DNA from: Gammaproteobacteria bacterium | GTDB taxonomy: Bacteria > Pseudomonadota > Gammaproteobacteria > Steroidobacterales > Steroidobacteraceae | Length of the DNA: 64,000 bases | Assembly (NCBI GenBank): GCA_028870355.1 | Contig: JAGWPU010000077.1 | Location: forward strand, 48,836-112,835 | Reading direction: 5' to 3' | Shown: positions 26,455-35,172 of the stretch, in pieces | Numbering within the stretch: the stretch's first letter is position 1 | How the letters are laid out: each line of letters begins with the position of its first letter | Translations under genes and position numbers: made by a program | Notes under the pieces: model-generated | The model's database searches: none | Told to the model about the DNA's origin: nothing | The model's input: the letters and a program-made list of their open reading frames with translations, nothing else

Positions 26455-27579
26455 ATGACCGTGACCGTCGGCGTCCTCACGGAAACCGCCCCGAAGGAGA
26501 CCCGGGTCGCCGTGACTCCGGAAGTGGCCTCGAAGCTCAAGAGCCTCGGCGCCGAGGTACTGATGCAGCGAGGGGCCGGCGACGCCGCGCATTTCCCCGA
26601 CGCGCAGTACGCGGACGTCACCTTCGCCGAGCCGGAGGCGATCCTCGCGCGTGCCGACCTGCTGCTCAAGGTGCAGCCGCCGTCGATCGCCGAAGTCGGC
26701 GCCTTGCGCTCCGGCGCGGTCGCGATCGGCTTCATGCAGGCCTACGCGCGCCCGGACCTCGTGCGCGCGCTGCGCGACCGGGGGATCACCAGCTTCGCGA
26801 TGGAACTCGTCCCCCGGATCTCCCGCGCGCAGTCGATGGACGCGCTGTCCTCGCAGGCGGCGGTCGCGGGCTACAAGGCCGTGCTGATCGGTGCGAATCA
26901 GCTCGAGAAATTCCTGCCGATGCTCACCACCGCGGCGGGCACGATCCGGCCGGCGACGGTGCTGGTGATCGGCGCGGGCGTCGCCGGGCTGCAGGCGATC
27001 GCGACCGCGAAGCGACTCGGCGCAGTGGTCGAAGCCTACGATGTTCGCGGCGCGACCAAGGATCAGGTGCGCTCGCTCGGCGCAAAATTCGTCGACACCG
27101 GCGTATCCGCCGAAGGCGCCGGCGGCTACGCTCGAGAGCTCACCGACGAGGAGAAGGCGAAGCAGCAGGCCGTCCTCGACGCGCGGATCGCGGCGAGCGA
27201 CATGGTGATCACGACCGCGTCGGTGCCCGGCCGCGCGGCACCGCGGATCGTCGGCGAAGCCGCGGTCGAGCGGATGCGGCCGGGCTCCGTGATCGTCGAC
27301 ATCGCGGCCGAGCAGGGCGGCAACTGTGCGTTGACGCGAGCCGGAGAAACCCTCGTCCATCGCGGCGTCACGATCGTCGGCCCCGTGAACCTCGGCGCGA
27401 CGCTCCCGTTCCACGCGAGCGAAATGTATGCGCGCAACCTGCTGAATCTGGTGAAGCCCGCGTTCGCGAATGGCGCGTGGCTCGTCGACTGGAACGACGA
27501 GGTGTTCGCCGGCGCCGTCCTGACCCACGACGGCCACATCAAGCACGAGGCGACCCGCAAACTCGTGGAAGGAAACTAA
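26455..27579 (+). CDS. pntAA: NAD(P) transhydrogenase subunit alpha part 1
   Basis: Soluble NAD(H)-binding domain I of the proton-translocating transhydrogenase, which uses the proton gradient to reduce NADP with NADH. The 374 residues show GVLTETAPKETRVAVTPEVASKLKSLG, the QAYARPDLVRAL segment, the NAD fold VLVIGAGVAGLQAIATAKRLGAVVEAYDVR, and VIVDIAAEQGGNCALT. The fold is related to alanine dehydrogenase (ald at 14.8 kb). The first of three genes in the split pntAA-pntAB-pntB arrangement; pntAB follows after 4 bp. Confidence 0.96.
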   Translation: MTVTVGVLTETAPKETRVAVTPEVASKLKSLGAEVLMQRGAGDAAHFPDAQYADVTFAEPEAILARADLLLKVQPPSIAEVGALRSGAVAIGFMQAYARPDLVRALRDRGITSFAMELVPRISRAQSMDALSSQAAVAGYKAVLIGANQLEKFLPMLTTAAGTIRPATVLVIGAGVAGLQAIATAKRLGAVVEAYDVRGATKDQVRSLGAKFVDTGVSAEGAGGYARELTDEEKAKQQAVLDARIAASDMVITTASVPGRAAPRIVGEAAVERMRPGSVIVDIAAEQGGNCALTRAGETLVHRGVTIVGPVNLGATLPFHASEMYARNLLNLVKPAFANGAWLVDWNDEVFAGAVLTHDGHIKHEATRKLVEGN

Positions 27580-27583
27580 GCCC

Positions 27584-27886
27584 ATGATCGACGGCGTGAT
27601 CGCACTGTACATCTTCATGCTCGCTGCATTCACCGGTTACGAGGTGATCTCGCGGGTGCCGGTGATCCTGCACACGCCCTTGATGTCCGGATCGAACTTC
27701 GTGCACGGAATCGTGCTGGTCGGCGCGATGGTCGCGCTCGCCACCGCGGATTCGACGCTCGCGCGCGTGATCGGCTCGATCGGGGTCTTCCTCGCCGCGG
27801 GTAACGCGGTCGGCGGTTACGTGGTGACCGAACGCATGCTGCGAATGTTCGTCTCGGCCGGCAAGAAGCAGGAGCGCCGACCGTGA
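27584..27886 (+). CDS. pntAB: NAD(P) transhydrogenase subunit alpha part 2
   Basis: Small membrane subunit (100 residues, three or four hydrophobic helices) forming part of the proton channel domain II. Recognisable family text: ALYIFMLAAFTGYEVISRVPVILHTPLMSGSNFVHGIVLVGAM and NAVGGYVVTERMLRMF. It starts 4 bp after pntAA, and its stop overlaps the pntB GTG start (GTGA), indicating translational coupling and equal stoichiometry. Confidence 0.96.
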   Translation: MIDGVIALYIFMLAAFTGYEVISRVPVILHTPLMSGSNFVHGIVLVGAMVALATADSTLARVIGSIGVFLAAGNAVGGYVVTERMLRMFVSAGKKQERRP

Positions 27887-29277
27887 GCGGCGCGACGATG
27901 TCGGCCGCCACGGTGATCCAGCTGTCGTATCTGATCGCGGCGGCACTGTTCATCCTGGGCCTGAAGCGCATGAGCTCGCCGGTGACCGCGGTCAGCGGCG
28001 TGCGCTGGGCGGGCCTCGGCATGCTGCTCGCGACGATCGTCACCATCGTCTTCATGGGGGCGACGCCGCTCGACCTCGGCCTCGTGCTGGGCGCGGCCCT
28101 CGTCGGCGGCGGCCTCGCGTGGGTCAGCGGCAAACGGGTCGCGATGACGGACATGCCGCAGATGATCGCGCTGTACAACGGAATGGGCGGTGGGGCTGCC
28201 GCCGCGATCGCCGCGGTCGAGCTCTATCGCGGCGAGACCGGGAACGCGACCCACCTGACGATCGCGCTGATCGGCGGCTTCATTGGCTCGGTGTCCTTCA
28301 GCGGGAGCCTGATCGCGTTCGGCAAGCTCCAGGGGCTGATCACGAAGTCGGTTCGCTTCGGCGGCCAGAAGCTCGTGAACCTCGCGATCCTGGTCGCGAC
28401 GCTCGCGGTGGGGGCGACGATCGTCGCCCAGTCGCAGGCGGCCGCGCCCGCGGTCACCGGTTTCTTCGTGCTCGCGCTGCTCCTCGGCATCGCGATGACC
28501 TTGCCGATCGGCGGCGCCGACATGCCCGTCGTGATATCGCTGTACAACGCGCTCACCGGCCTCGCGGTCGGGTTCGAGGGCTTCGTGCTCGACAACGCCG
28601 CGATGATCATCGCCGGCACGGTCGTCGGCGCGGCCGGCACCTTGCTCACGCAGCTGATGGCGAAGGCGATGAATCGCTCTCTCGGCAACGTGCTGTTCGC
28701 GAACTTCGGGGAGACCGGGGCCGCGACCGGCGGCCTCACCGGCACGCAGAAGCCGATCGAGGCCTCCGACGCCGGCGTGATGCTCGCCTTTTCGCAGAAG
28801 GTCATCGTCGTACCGGGCTACGGGATGGCGGTCGCGCAGGCTCAGCACAAGGTCTGGGAGCTGTGCCAGCTCCTGATCGACCGTGGCGTGCAGCTGCGGT
28901 TCGCGATCCACCCGGTCGCCGGACGCATGCCGGGGCACATGAACGTGCTGCTGGCGGAGGCCGGGGTGCCGTACGAGCTGATCGCCGACCTCGACGAGGT
29001 CAACGCGGAATTCGAGACCGCCGACGTTGCGCTGATCATCGGCGCGAACGACGTGGTCAACCCGGACGCGCGCAACAACCGGCAGAGTCCGATCTACGGC
29101 ATGCCGATCCTGAACGCGGACAAGGCGAAGAACGTGATCGTGATCAAGCGAGGCCAGGGTCAGGGCTTCTCCGGCATCGACAACGCGCTGTTCGTCCTCG
29201 ATCAGACCCGGATGCTCTACGGCGACGCGCAGTCGGCCGCGAATCAGCTGATCCACGCGGTCAAGGCCGCCGGCTGA
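27883..29277 (+). CDS. pntB: NAD(P) transhydrogenase subunit beta
   Basis: Carries the rest of membrane domain II and the NADP(H)-binding domain III (464 residues). Domain III begins near residue 300 (VIVVPGYGMAVAQAQHKVWEL) and includes the NADP-binding GRMPGHMNVLLAEA, ANDVVNPDARNN and VIKRGQGQGFSGIDN blocks. The GTG start overlaps pntAB by 4 bp. A 9-bp hairpin whose loop is the stop codon ends the gene against the convergent DUF3106 gene. Confidence 0.96.
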   Translation: MSGATMSAATVIQLSYLIAAALFILGLKRMSSPVTAVSGVRWAGLGMLLATIVTIVFMGATPLDLGLVLGAALVGGGLAWVSGKRVAMTDMPQMIALYNGMGGGAAAAIAAVELYRGETGNATHLTIALIGGFIGSVSFSGSLIAFGKLQGLITKSVRFGGQKLVNLAILVATLAVGATIVAQSQAAAPAVTGFFVLALLLGIAMTLPIGGADMPVVISLYNALTGLAVGFEGFVLDNAAMIIAGTVVGAAGTLLTQLMAKAMNRSLGNVLFANFGETGAATGGLTGTQKPIEASDAGVMLAFSQKVIVVPGYGMAVAQAQHKVWELCQLLIDRGVQLRFAIHPVAGRMPGHMNVLLAEAGVPYELIADLDEVNAEFETADVALIIGANDVVNPDARNNRQSPIYGMPILNADKAKNVIVIKRGQGQGFSGIDNALFVLDQTRMLYGDAQSAANQLIHAVKAAG

Positions 29278-29286
29278 GCCGGCGGC
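29266..29286. terminator. Hairpin centred on the pntB stop codon
   Basis: Perfect 9-bp arms GCCGCCGGC / GCCGGCGGC enclose a 3-base loop that is the pntB TGA itself. The convergent DUF3106 gene ends 6 bp further on. No U-tract follows. Confidence 0.4.
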
Positions 29287-29291
29287 GAGGG

Positions 29292-29747
29292 TCAGCGGCG
29301 CCGTCGAGGCGGCACGCGGAACCGGCCCAGGGCCGCGCGTCGTTGCATCGGCGTCATTCCTCGCCACTGCGCGCGCAGCGCGCGGCGTCGAGCGGGAGGC
29401 AGTCGCCGGAACTCGCGATAGGCCGCGCGGATGCGCCGGCGCTCCGCCGGCGGCAAGCGCTGGAAGTTCCGCCAGCGGCGGCGGATCAGCGTCCGTCGGG
29501 CAGGCGGCAGGCGCAGCCACCACGCGCTACGGCGTGCGAGCAGACGTTGCCGTGCCGGCGGTAGCCGGGACCAACGACCCCGGTACGCGTGCAACAGCCG
29601 CCGCTGCGCCGGCGAGAGCGACCCCCAGGCACGGCCCGGCGCGCTGAGCGCCGCCCGTGGCGGCGGTGAGAACGATTGGGCGAACGCCGGGGCGGCGAGT
29701 GGGAGGCTCAACACGAAGCCGATCGCGAGGCGTCGAAACCGGTTCAT
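29292..29747 (-). CDS. DUF3106 domain protein, exported and Arg/Pro-rich
   Basis: A 151-residue protein with a clear signal peptide (RLAIGFVLSLPLAAPAFAQS, cleavage after AFA). The mature part is extremely Arg- and Pro-rich, with four copies of an LPPA-headed helical repeat (LPPARQRLLARR, LPPARRTLIRRR, LPPAERRRIRAA, LPPARRRALRAQ), as in DUF3106 proteins. Function unknown; periplasmic location inferred. It is the third gene after the sigma factor and the DUF3619-like gene, a recurring trio in proteobacteria. Confidence 0.8.
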   Translation of the reverse strand: MNRFRRLAIGFVLSLPLAAPAFAQSFSPPPRAALSAPGRAWGSLSPAQRRLLHAYRGRWSRLPPARQRLLARRSAWWLRLPPARRTLIRRRWRNFQRLPPAERRRIRAAYREFRRLPPARRRALRAQWRGMTPMQRRAALGRFRVPPRRRR

Positions 29748-29763
29748 CGCGTGACCGTCCGTC

Positions 29764-30174
29764 TCATTCCGTCCGACCGGCGTCGGCCGACGCCGCGACG
29801 CCGGCGGCCCAGGTATAGAAGTCCGCGTCCTCGCTCATCATCCGCACCGGATCGTCCGCCGGGTCGGCGGACGCGACCAGGCCCGCGTCCTCGGCGCGTG
29901 CTGCGCTACCTTCCGTGCCCGCGGCAGCGCCGCCCGACGGCATCGCGATCCGCAGGACGACGGCCATCAGGAGCGCGGCGGCGACGCCTGCGACCAGCCA
30001 GGACCATCGAGGAAGCATGCGTCCGACCGCGGCGCGGGGACGCCGGGCGGCATCGAGCGCCGCGTGCCGCGCCTCGGTGAGTCGCGACCGCGTACGCAGA
30101 TCGAGCGTCGCGATGCTCTCCTCGTACAGCGCGCGACTGCGCGCTTCCCAGTCGACCGGAACGCGGTTCGCCAT
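29764..30174 (-). CDS. DUF3619-like single-pass membrane protein (possible anti-sigma partner)
   Basis: Protein of 136 residues: a cytoplasmic N-terminal part with LDLRTRSRLTEARHAALDAAR, one membrane helix (WSWLVAGVAAALLMAVVLRIA, about residues 75-96), and an acidic outer tail (MMSEDADFYTWAAGVA). The pattern fits DUF3619. Its ATG overlaps the sigma-factor stop codon (TGATG). A membrane protein translationally coupled to an ECF sigma factor is often its anti-sigma factor, but no zinc-binding anti-sigma motif is present, so the role is inference. Confidence 0.75.
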   Translation of the reverse strand: MANRVPVDWEARSRALYEESIATLDLRTRSRLTEARHAALDAARRPRAAVGRMLPRWSWLVAGVAAALLMAVVLRIAMPSGGAAAGTEGSAARAEDAGLVASADPADDPVRMMSEDADFYTWAAGVAASADAGRTE

Positions 30175-30791
30175 CACCACACCTCGCCAAGTCGGGCGCG
30201 CAGCGCGTGGACTGCACGCGAATAGTGCGTTTTCACGCTGCCCTCGGAGCACGCCATCGCCGCCGCGGTCTCGGCGATGTCGAGTCCCTCGAGATTCCTC
30301 AGCACGAAGGCCTGACGCTGCCGCGCCGGGAGCGCGCGCAACGATTCCTCGAGCCGCTCGAGCGCCTGCGCGTGCATCGCGCGCTCGGCGCCGTGGGGGC
30401 TCGGATCCGCCGCGAGATCTGCCGGCTCCTCAACGGACGAGTCGTCGTCCGGCCGCCAGGTCGGCACCCAGGCCATCACCCGCCGGCGAATCGTTCGCCG
30501 TCGCTGCACGTCGCGGATCGTGTTCTCGAGGATCCGGTGGAACAGCGGGCGCCACTCCGCGGCGGGCCGCGCCGCATATCGGCTCGCGAGCTTGGTCATC
30601 GCGTCCTGGACCGCATCGAGCGCATCGTCGACGTCGCGAAGCGCGATCTGTGCGATCCGGAATGCGCGGCGCTCGACGTCCGCGAGGAATCGATCGAGCT
30701 GCCTGGCGTGATCCAATAGCGCGCCCTCACCGTTCGTGGTGGGATCCTCGGCGCTCCTCCAACTCGATGCCAGCGTATCAAAGGCCGCCAT
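30174..30791 (-). CDS. RNA polymerase sigma factor, ECF type
   Basis: Sigma-70 family protein of 205 residues with region 2 (ALRDVDDALDAVQDAMTKLASRYAARPAAEWRPLFHRILENTIRDVQRR) and region 4 (LEESLRALPARQRQAFVLRNLEGLDIAETAAAMACSEGSVKTHYSRAVHALRARLG). The segment linking them is longer than in many ECF factors. ATG 30791 follows GGGGACGAGGC; ATG 30812 is an alternative. It heads an operon with the DUF3619-like and DUF3106 genes. Target promoters cannot be inferred from the window. Confidence 0.9.
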   Translation of the reverse strand: MAAFDTLASSWRSAEDPTTNGEGALLDHARQLDRFLADVERRAFRIAQIALRDVDDALDAVQDAMTKLASRYAARPAAEWRPLFHRILENTIRDVQRRRTIRRRVMAWVPTWRPDDDSSVEEPADLAADPSPHGAERAMHAQALERLEESLRALPARQRQAFVLRNLEGLDIAETAAAMACSEGSVKTHYSRAVHALRARLGEVW

Positions 30792-30895
30792 GCCTCGTCC
30801 CCGGGGAATCATTCGACGAACCCCGCCGATGCCGGTATAAACGCCGCGCACGCGCCGCGGTTGACACGTGTCGCGGCCCGGGCGGATCCGGCGGT
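30792..30895. promoter_or_regulatory. Upstream region of the sigma gene
   Basis: This stretch is GC-rich apart from TATAAA at 30836-30841 (TTTATA on the minus strand, 45 bp before the sigma ATG) and TTGACA at 30861-30866, which overlaps a perfect 10-bp palindrome GACACGTGTC (30863-30872). The palindrome could be an operator for the sigma operon. No gene is visible. Confidence 0.3.
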
Positions 30896-31104
30896 TTACG
30901 CACATCGCAGATGACGGTGCATGTCACACTTCCGAGATACATCTCGACAGAACTCACGAAGGGTCATTTAAGCGATTGAATTTATTTAGAATAGATCAAT
31001 TTCGCGCGGAATTTGGTCAAATGCATCGGAACCCAAAGGGAACGGGCACTTGCGGTCGTTGATCCCGGCTTACTCACAGACTTACCCACAGCAGTTGTGG
31101 AAAA
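30896..31104. other. oriC: Candidate replication origin (AT-rich block with DnaA-box-like nonamers)
   Basis: An AT-rich block (30961-31020 counts 39 A/T in 60 bases, against a strongly GC-rich surround) is flanked by nonamers close to the DnaA box TTATNCACA: TTACGCACA (30896), TTACTCACA (31070), TTACCCACA (31082) and, on the opposite strand, TTTTCCACA (31096-31104). The last three lie within 35 bp, 12 and 14 bp apart. GATTGAATTTATT resembles an origin 13-mer. It lies between the divergent sigma gene and priA. No dnaA gene is in the window. The alternative is a DnaA-controlled priA promoter. Confidence 0.42.
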
Positions 31105-33343
31105 CTCCGACGGCTCACTGATCCTGCAGGTCGCGATCGACACGCCGCTGCGGCGGACGTTCGACTATCTCGCGCCCGTACCGGCCGCCGCGACCCCGGC
31201 CGGGTCGCCGCGCGCCCGGCCCGGCGTTCGTGTGAGGGTCCCGTTCGGGCGCACAACCAAGATCGGCATCGTCGTCGCGGTCACCGATCGCTCCACGATG
31301 CCGCGGGCGAAGCTCAAGCACGCCGGCGAGATCATCGATTGCGAACCGCTGTTCGACCCCGTCGGCTTCGAACTGTTGCGCTGGGCCGCGGACTACTACC
31401 ACCACCCGATCGGCGAAGTGCTCGCCGCGGCGCTCCCGGCGGCGCTTCGCGACGGACGCTCGTTGGAGGAACCCCGGCTCCTCTGGGAACCGACGCCGCT
31501 CGGACTCGCCGAAGCCACGACGCCATCGGATCGGCGTGCGCCGACGCAGCGCGCGCTGCTCGCACACCTGTGCGTGATCGGCCCCCGCACGACGGCGGAA
31601 CTCGGCGTCGAGTTCGATCCCGCGATTCTTCGCGCGGTCGCGACACGCGGCTGGATCCGGGAGCGCCCGCAGCCCGCGCTCCCCGCCGATGTGCCACCCG
31701 GCGTCGCGCCGGTGCTCCGGTCGTCGTCGATCGAGCTCACCGACGCACAACGGCTCGCGGTGGACCGGATCGTCGAGTCGGGAAAGCGGTTCGCGGTTCA
31801 CCTGCTGCACGGTGTGACCGGTAGCGGCAAGACCGAGGTCTACCTGCGCGCGATCGCGGGACTGATCGGGGATCACGGCCAGGCGCTCGTGCTGGTGCCG
31901 GAGATCTCCCTGACCCCGCAGTTGGTGGAGCGATTTCGGCAGCGCTTCGACTCGGCGCCGGCGATCCTGCACTCCGGGCTGGCGGCGGGCGAGCGGCTCG
32001 ACGCCTGGCGGCGCGCGCGCAGCGGGGAGGCGCGCATCGTGATCGGCACCCGCTCGGCCGTCCTCGTACCGCTCCCCCGGCTCGCGCTGATCATCGTCGA
32101 CGAAGAGCACGATGCGTCGTACAAGCAGCACGAGGGGTTCCGCTACTCCGCCCGCGACCTCGCCGTGGTGCGCGCGCGGCGCGCGGACGTCGCGATCGTG
32201 CTCGGCTCGGCGACGCCCTCGCTCGAGAGCCTGGAGAACGCGATCCAGGGTCGTTACCGCAAGCTCATGCTGCCGGAGCGGCCCGGCGCCGCACGCGCCG
32301 CGCGGATGCGCCTCGTGGACCTGCGCCGCCACGCGGTCGACCACGGATTCTCCCAACCCGCGATCGCCGCGATCGCGACGCATCTGGCGGCCGGCGCGCA
32401 GGTGATCGTGTTCCAGAACCGCCGCGGCTACGCGCCGACCCTGTTTTGCGCCGCCTGCGGCTGGGTCGCGACCTGCGCGCACTGCGATGCGCGGCTGACC
32501 CTGCACCGGCATCCCGCCGGCCTGCGCTGTCACCACTGCGGTGCGCAGCGCCCGCCGGCGAACCGCTGCGAGGCCTGCGGTCGTGACCTGCATCCGGTGG
32601 GTCAGGGAACGGAGCGCATCGAGGAGACCCTCGGCCGGCTCTTCCCAGGGCAGTCGATCGCCCGACTCGATCGCGACACCGTGACGACGCGGGGCGCGAT
32701 CGACGCACTGCTCGAGCGCGTCCGCAGCGGCGACGCGCGGATCCTGGTGGGAACGCAGATGCTGACCAAGGGCCACGACTTCCCCGAGATCGGGCTGGTG
32801 GTGATCCTGGACGCCGACCAGGGCCTGTTCGCGACCGACTACCGGGCCGCGGAGCGGCTCGCGCAGACGATCATCCAGGTCGCCGGCCGCGCCGGCCGCG
32901 CCACCCGTCCCGGGGAGGTCCTGATCCAGACGGAATTTCCGGATCACCCGCTGCTGCGGTTGCTGATCGACGCCGGCTACGAGGCGTTCGCGGCACAGGC
33001 GCTCGCCGAGCGGCGCGAGGCGCGCTGGCCACCCTACGCGCGCCTCGCGCTGCTGCGGGCCGACGCGAAGGATCCGGTGCGGCTCGACGCGTTCCTGTGC
33101 GCGGCCTCGCGCCTTGCGCAGGCCACGGCGGTCGAACGCTCCCGAGGCGTCAGCGTGCTCGGGCCCGCGAACGCACTGATCGCCCGGCGCGCCGACCGCC
33201 ACCGCGCCCACCTGCTGATCGAAGCGGGCGATCGGTCCTCCTTGCAACGGTTCCTCGGCGACTGGCTGCCGCGCGTCGAGAGCCTGTCGGCGCCGCATGG
33301 TTTGCGCTGGTCGCTCGACGTCGATCCACTGGAAGTCGATTGA
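31097..33343 (+). CDS. priA: Primosomal protein N', replication restart helicase
   Basis: 3'-5' superfamily 2 helicase that reloads the replisome at stalled forks. About 748 residues, collinear with E. coli PriA: N-terminal PLRRTFDYL and RVRVPFGR, the WAADYYHHPIGEVL block, Walker A HGVTGSGKTEVYL, DEEH box IIVDEEHDASYKQHEGFRY, paired zinc-binding cysteines (CAACGWVATCAHC and CHHCGAQRPPANRCEAC), and VAGRAGRA. GTG 31097 gives an N-terminus matching E. coli; GTG 31013 is the longer alternative. The start codon falls within the last DnaA-box-like nonamer, so PriA synthesis could be linked to DnaA. Confidence 0.96.
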   Translation: MENSDGSLILQVAIDTPLRRTFDYLAPVPAAATPAGSPRARPGVRVRVPFGRTTKIGIVVAVTDRSTMPRAKLKHAGEIIDCEPLFDPVGFELLRWAADYYHHPIGEVLAAALPAALRDGRSLEEPRLLWEPTPLGLAEATTPSDRRAPTQRALLAHLCVIGPRTTAELGVEFDPAILRAVATRGWIRERPQPALPADVPPGVAPVLRSSSIELTDAQRLAVDRIVESGKRFAVHLLHGVTGSGKTEVYLRAIAGLIGDHGQALVLVPEISLTPQLVERFRQRFDSAPAILHSGLAAGERLDAWRRARSGEARIVIGTRSAVLVPLPRLALIIVDEEHDASYKQHEGFRYSARDLAVVRARRADVAIVLGSATPSLESLENAIQGRYRKLMLPERPGAARAARMRLVDLRRHAVDHGFSQPAIAAIATHLAAGAQVIVFQNRRGYAPTLFCAACGWVATCAHCDARLTLHRHPAGLRCHHCGAQRPPANRCEACGRDLHPVGQGTERIEETLGRLFPGQSIARLDRDTVTTRGAIDALLERVRSGDARILVGTQMLTKGHDFPEIGLVVILDADQGLFATDYRAAERLAQTIIQVAGRAGRATRPGEVLIQTEFPDHPLLRLLIDAGYEAFAAQALAERREARWPPYARLALLRADAKDPVRLDAFLCAASRLAQATAVERSRGVSVLGPANALIARRADRHRAHLLIEAGDRSSLQRFLGDWLPRVESLSAPHGLRWSLDVDPLEVD

Positions 33344-33401
33344 CGAGTTTCGGGTAAACTGCCCCCCCTTGAGACCGACGGACGGCGAGACGGAAACGCG
33401 C

Positions 33402-35162
33402 GTGAAGACTACGATCGAAGCTCTGTTGCGGCAGGCACTGGCGGCGCTGCCGGAAGACCGGGTACCGCCGGCCGCCCGCGCGATCGCGATCGAGGTCGAG
33501 CACACGCGGGATCCCGCGCACGGGGATTTCGCGAGCAGCCTGGCGCTGCGTCTCGCGAAGGCCGCCAGGCAGAATCCGCGAGCCCTGGCCACCGCGCTCG
33601 TCGAGGCGATTCCCGCTCACCCCGCGATTGCGAAGGTCGAGATCGCGGGCGCGGGTTTCGTGAACTTCTTCGTGCACGACGGCGCCTACCGCGCCGAGAT
33701 CGCGCGAATTCTGGCCGCGGGAAGCCGCTACGGCCGATCCGCGGTCGGCGAGGGCAAGCGCATCCAGGTCGAATTCGTGTCGGCGAACCCGACCGGGCCG
33801 CTGCACGTCGGTCACGGACGGCACGCCGCGTACGGCGCGACACTCGCGAATCTGTTCGAAGCGACCGGCTGGCGGGTCGACCGTGAATATTACGTGAACG
33901 ACGCGGGCCGGCAGATGGACATCCTCGCCGCGAGCACGTGGCTGCGTTACCTGGAGGTCTGTGGCGAGCGGATCGTGTTCCCGGCCAACGGTTACCGCGG
34001 CGATTACATCGTCACGATCGCCGGCGCGCTGCGCGCGTCGATTGGCGACGCGCTGCGGCGGCCCGCCGCCGCCGTATTCCGCGATCTGCCGCCGGACACC
34101 ATCGACGGCGGCGACAAGGACGCGTACGTCGATGCGCTGATCGATCGCAGCCGGGAGCTGCTCGGCGCGGAGTCGTTCCGGCAGGTGCTCGACTTCACGC
34201 TCGCCGACATCCTCGGCGACATCAAGGACGACCTCGGGGAGTTCCGCGTCGCCTTCGATCGCTGGTTCTCCGAACGCAGCCTCGCCGAGGACGGCTCGAT
34301 CGACCGCGCACTCGCAGCGCTCGAACGGGCCGGTCATGCGTACCGCAAGGACGGCGCCCTGTGGCTCCGCAGCACGGCATTCGGCGACGAAAAGGATCGG
34401 GTGATGGTCCGCGACAACGGCGTGAAGACCTACTTCGCGTCCGACATCGCCTACATATTCAACAAGCTCGAGCGCGGCTACGATCACCTGCTGTATGTCT
34501 GGGGCGCCGACCACCACGGCTACATCGCGCGTCTGCGCGCCGGATTGACGGCGCTCGGCGGGCCACCGGAGCGTTTCGAGGTCCGTCTGGTGCAGTTCGT
34601 GACCCTGTACCGGGGCGGCGAGAAGGCGCAGATGTCGACGCGTTCCGGGGAGTTCGTGACCTTGCGCGAGTTGCGGCGCGAGGTCGGCAACGACGCCGCG
34701 CGATTCTTCTACGTGATGCGAAGCAACGACCAGCACCTCGACTTCGACCTCGAACTCGCGAAGTCCCGTACCAACGAGAATCCGGTCTATTACATCCAGT
34801 ACGCGCACGCACGCGTCGCGAGCCTGATGCGCCAGCTCGGCGAGCGCGGCCTCGGGCACGACGAGGCCCGTGGCCTCGCGAACCTCGACCGGCTCGGCGA
34901 ACCGCAGGAACTCGCGCTGACCAAGCGCCTCGCACTCTATCCGGAGGTGCTCGAACTGGCCGCCGTGCAGCGCGCGCCGCACACGCTCGTACACTATCTT
35001 CGCGACCTCGCGAACGACTTTCACACCAATTACAGCGCGCACCAGGTCCTCGTCGACGATCCGGCGCTGCGCGACGCGCGCATCGCGCTCGCGCGAGCCT
35101 CGCAGACGGTCGTGCGCAACGGACTCGAACTGCTCGGCGTCGGCGCGCCGCAGACGATGTAG
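33402..35162 (+). CDS. argS: Arginine-tRNA ligase
   Basis: Class I aminoacyl-tRNA synthetase charging tRNA-Arg; 586 residues, the usual length. The N-terminal Add-1 domain is followed by the HIGH-type motif in SANPTGPLHVGHGRHA (about residue 130), the substrate block YYVNDAGRQMD, the KMSK-like KAQMSTRSGEFVTL and a C-terminal anticodon-binding DALR domain. GTG 33402 chosen (VKTTIEALLRQAL); TTG 33369 is an alternative. It lies 58 bp after priA and 10 bp before the SPOR gene; the priA-argS-SPOR order is conserved in Pseudomonas. Confidence 0.97.
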   Translation: MKTTIEALLRQALAALPEDRVPPAARAIAIEVEHTRDPAHGDFASSLALRLAKAARQNPRALATALVEAIPAHPAIAKVEIAGAGFVNFFVHDGAYRAEIARILAAGSRYGRSAVGEGKRIQVEFVSANPTGPLHVGHGRHAAYGATLANLFEATGWRVDREYYVNDAGRQMDILAASTWLRYLEVCGERIVFPANGYRGDYIVTIAGALRASIGDALRRPAAAVFRDLPPDTIDGGDKDAYVDALIDRSRELLGAESFRQVLDFTLADILGDIKDDLGEFRVAFDRWFSERSLAEDGSIDRALAALERAGHAYRKDGALWLRSTAFGDEKDRVMVRDNGVKTYFASDIAYIFNKLERGYDHLLYVWGADHHGYIARLRAGLTALGGPPERFEVRLVQFVTLYRGGEKAQMSTRSGEFVTLRELRREVGNDAARFFYVMRSNDQHLDFDLELAKSRTNENPVYYIQYAHARVASLMRQLGERGLGHDEARGLANLDRLGEPQELALTKRLALYPEVLELAAVQRAPHTLVHYLRDLANDFHTNYSAHQVLVDDPALRDARIALARASQTVVRNGLELLGVGAPQTM

Positions 35163-35172
35163 GCATCGATCG

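Noticed and set aside
24798..26735. A 645-residue fusion of the exonuclease with upstream sequence
   Set aside because: The upstream part overlaps the HNH gene in another frame and lacks any domain; GTG 25718 fits the exonuclease family.
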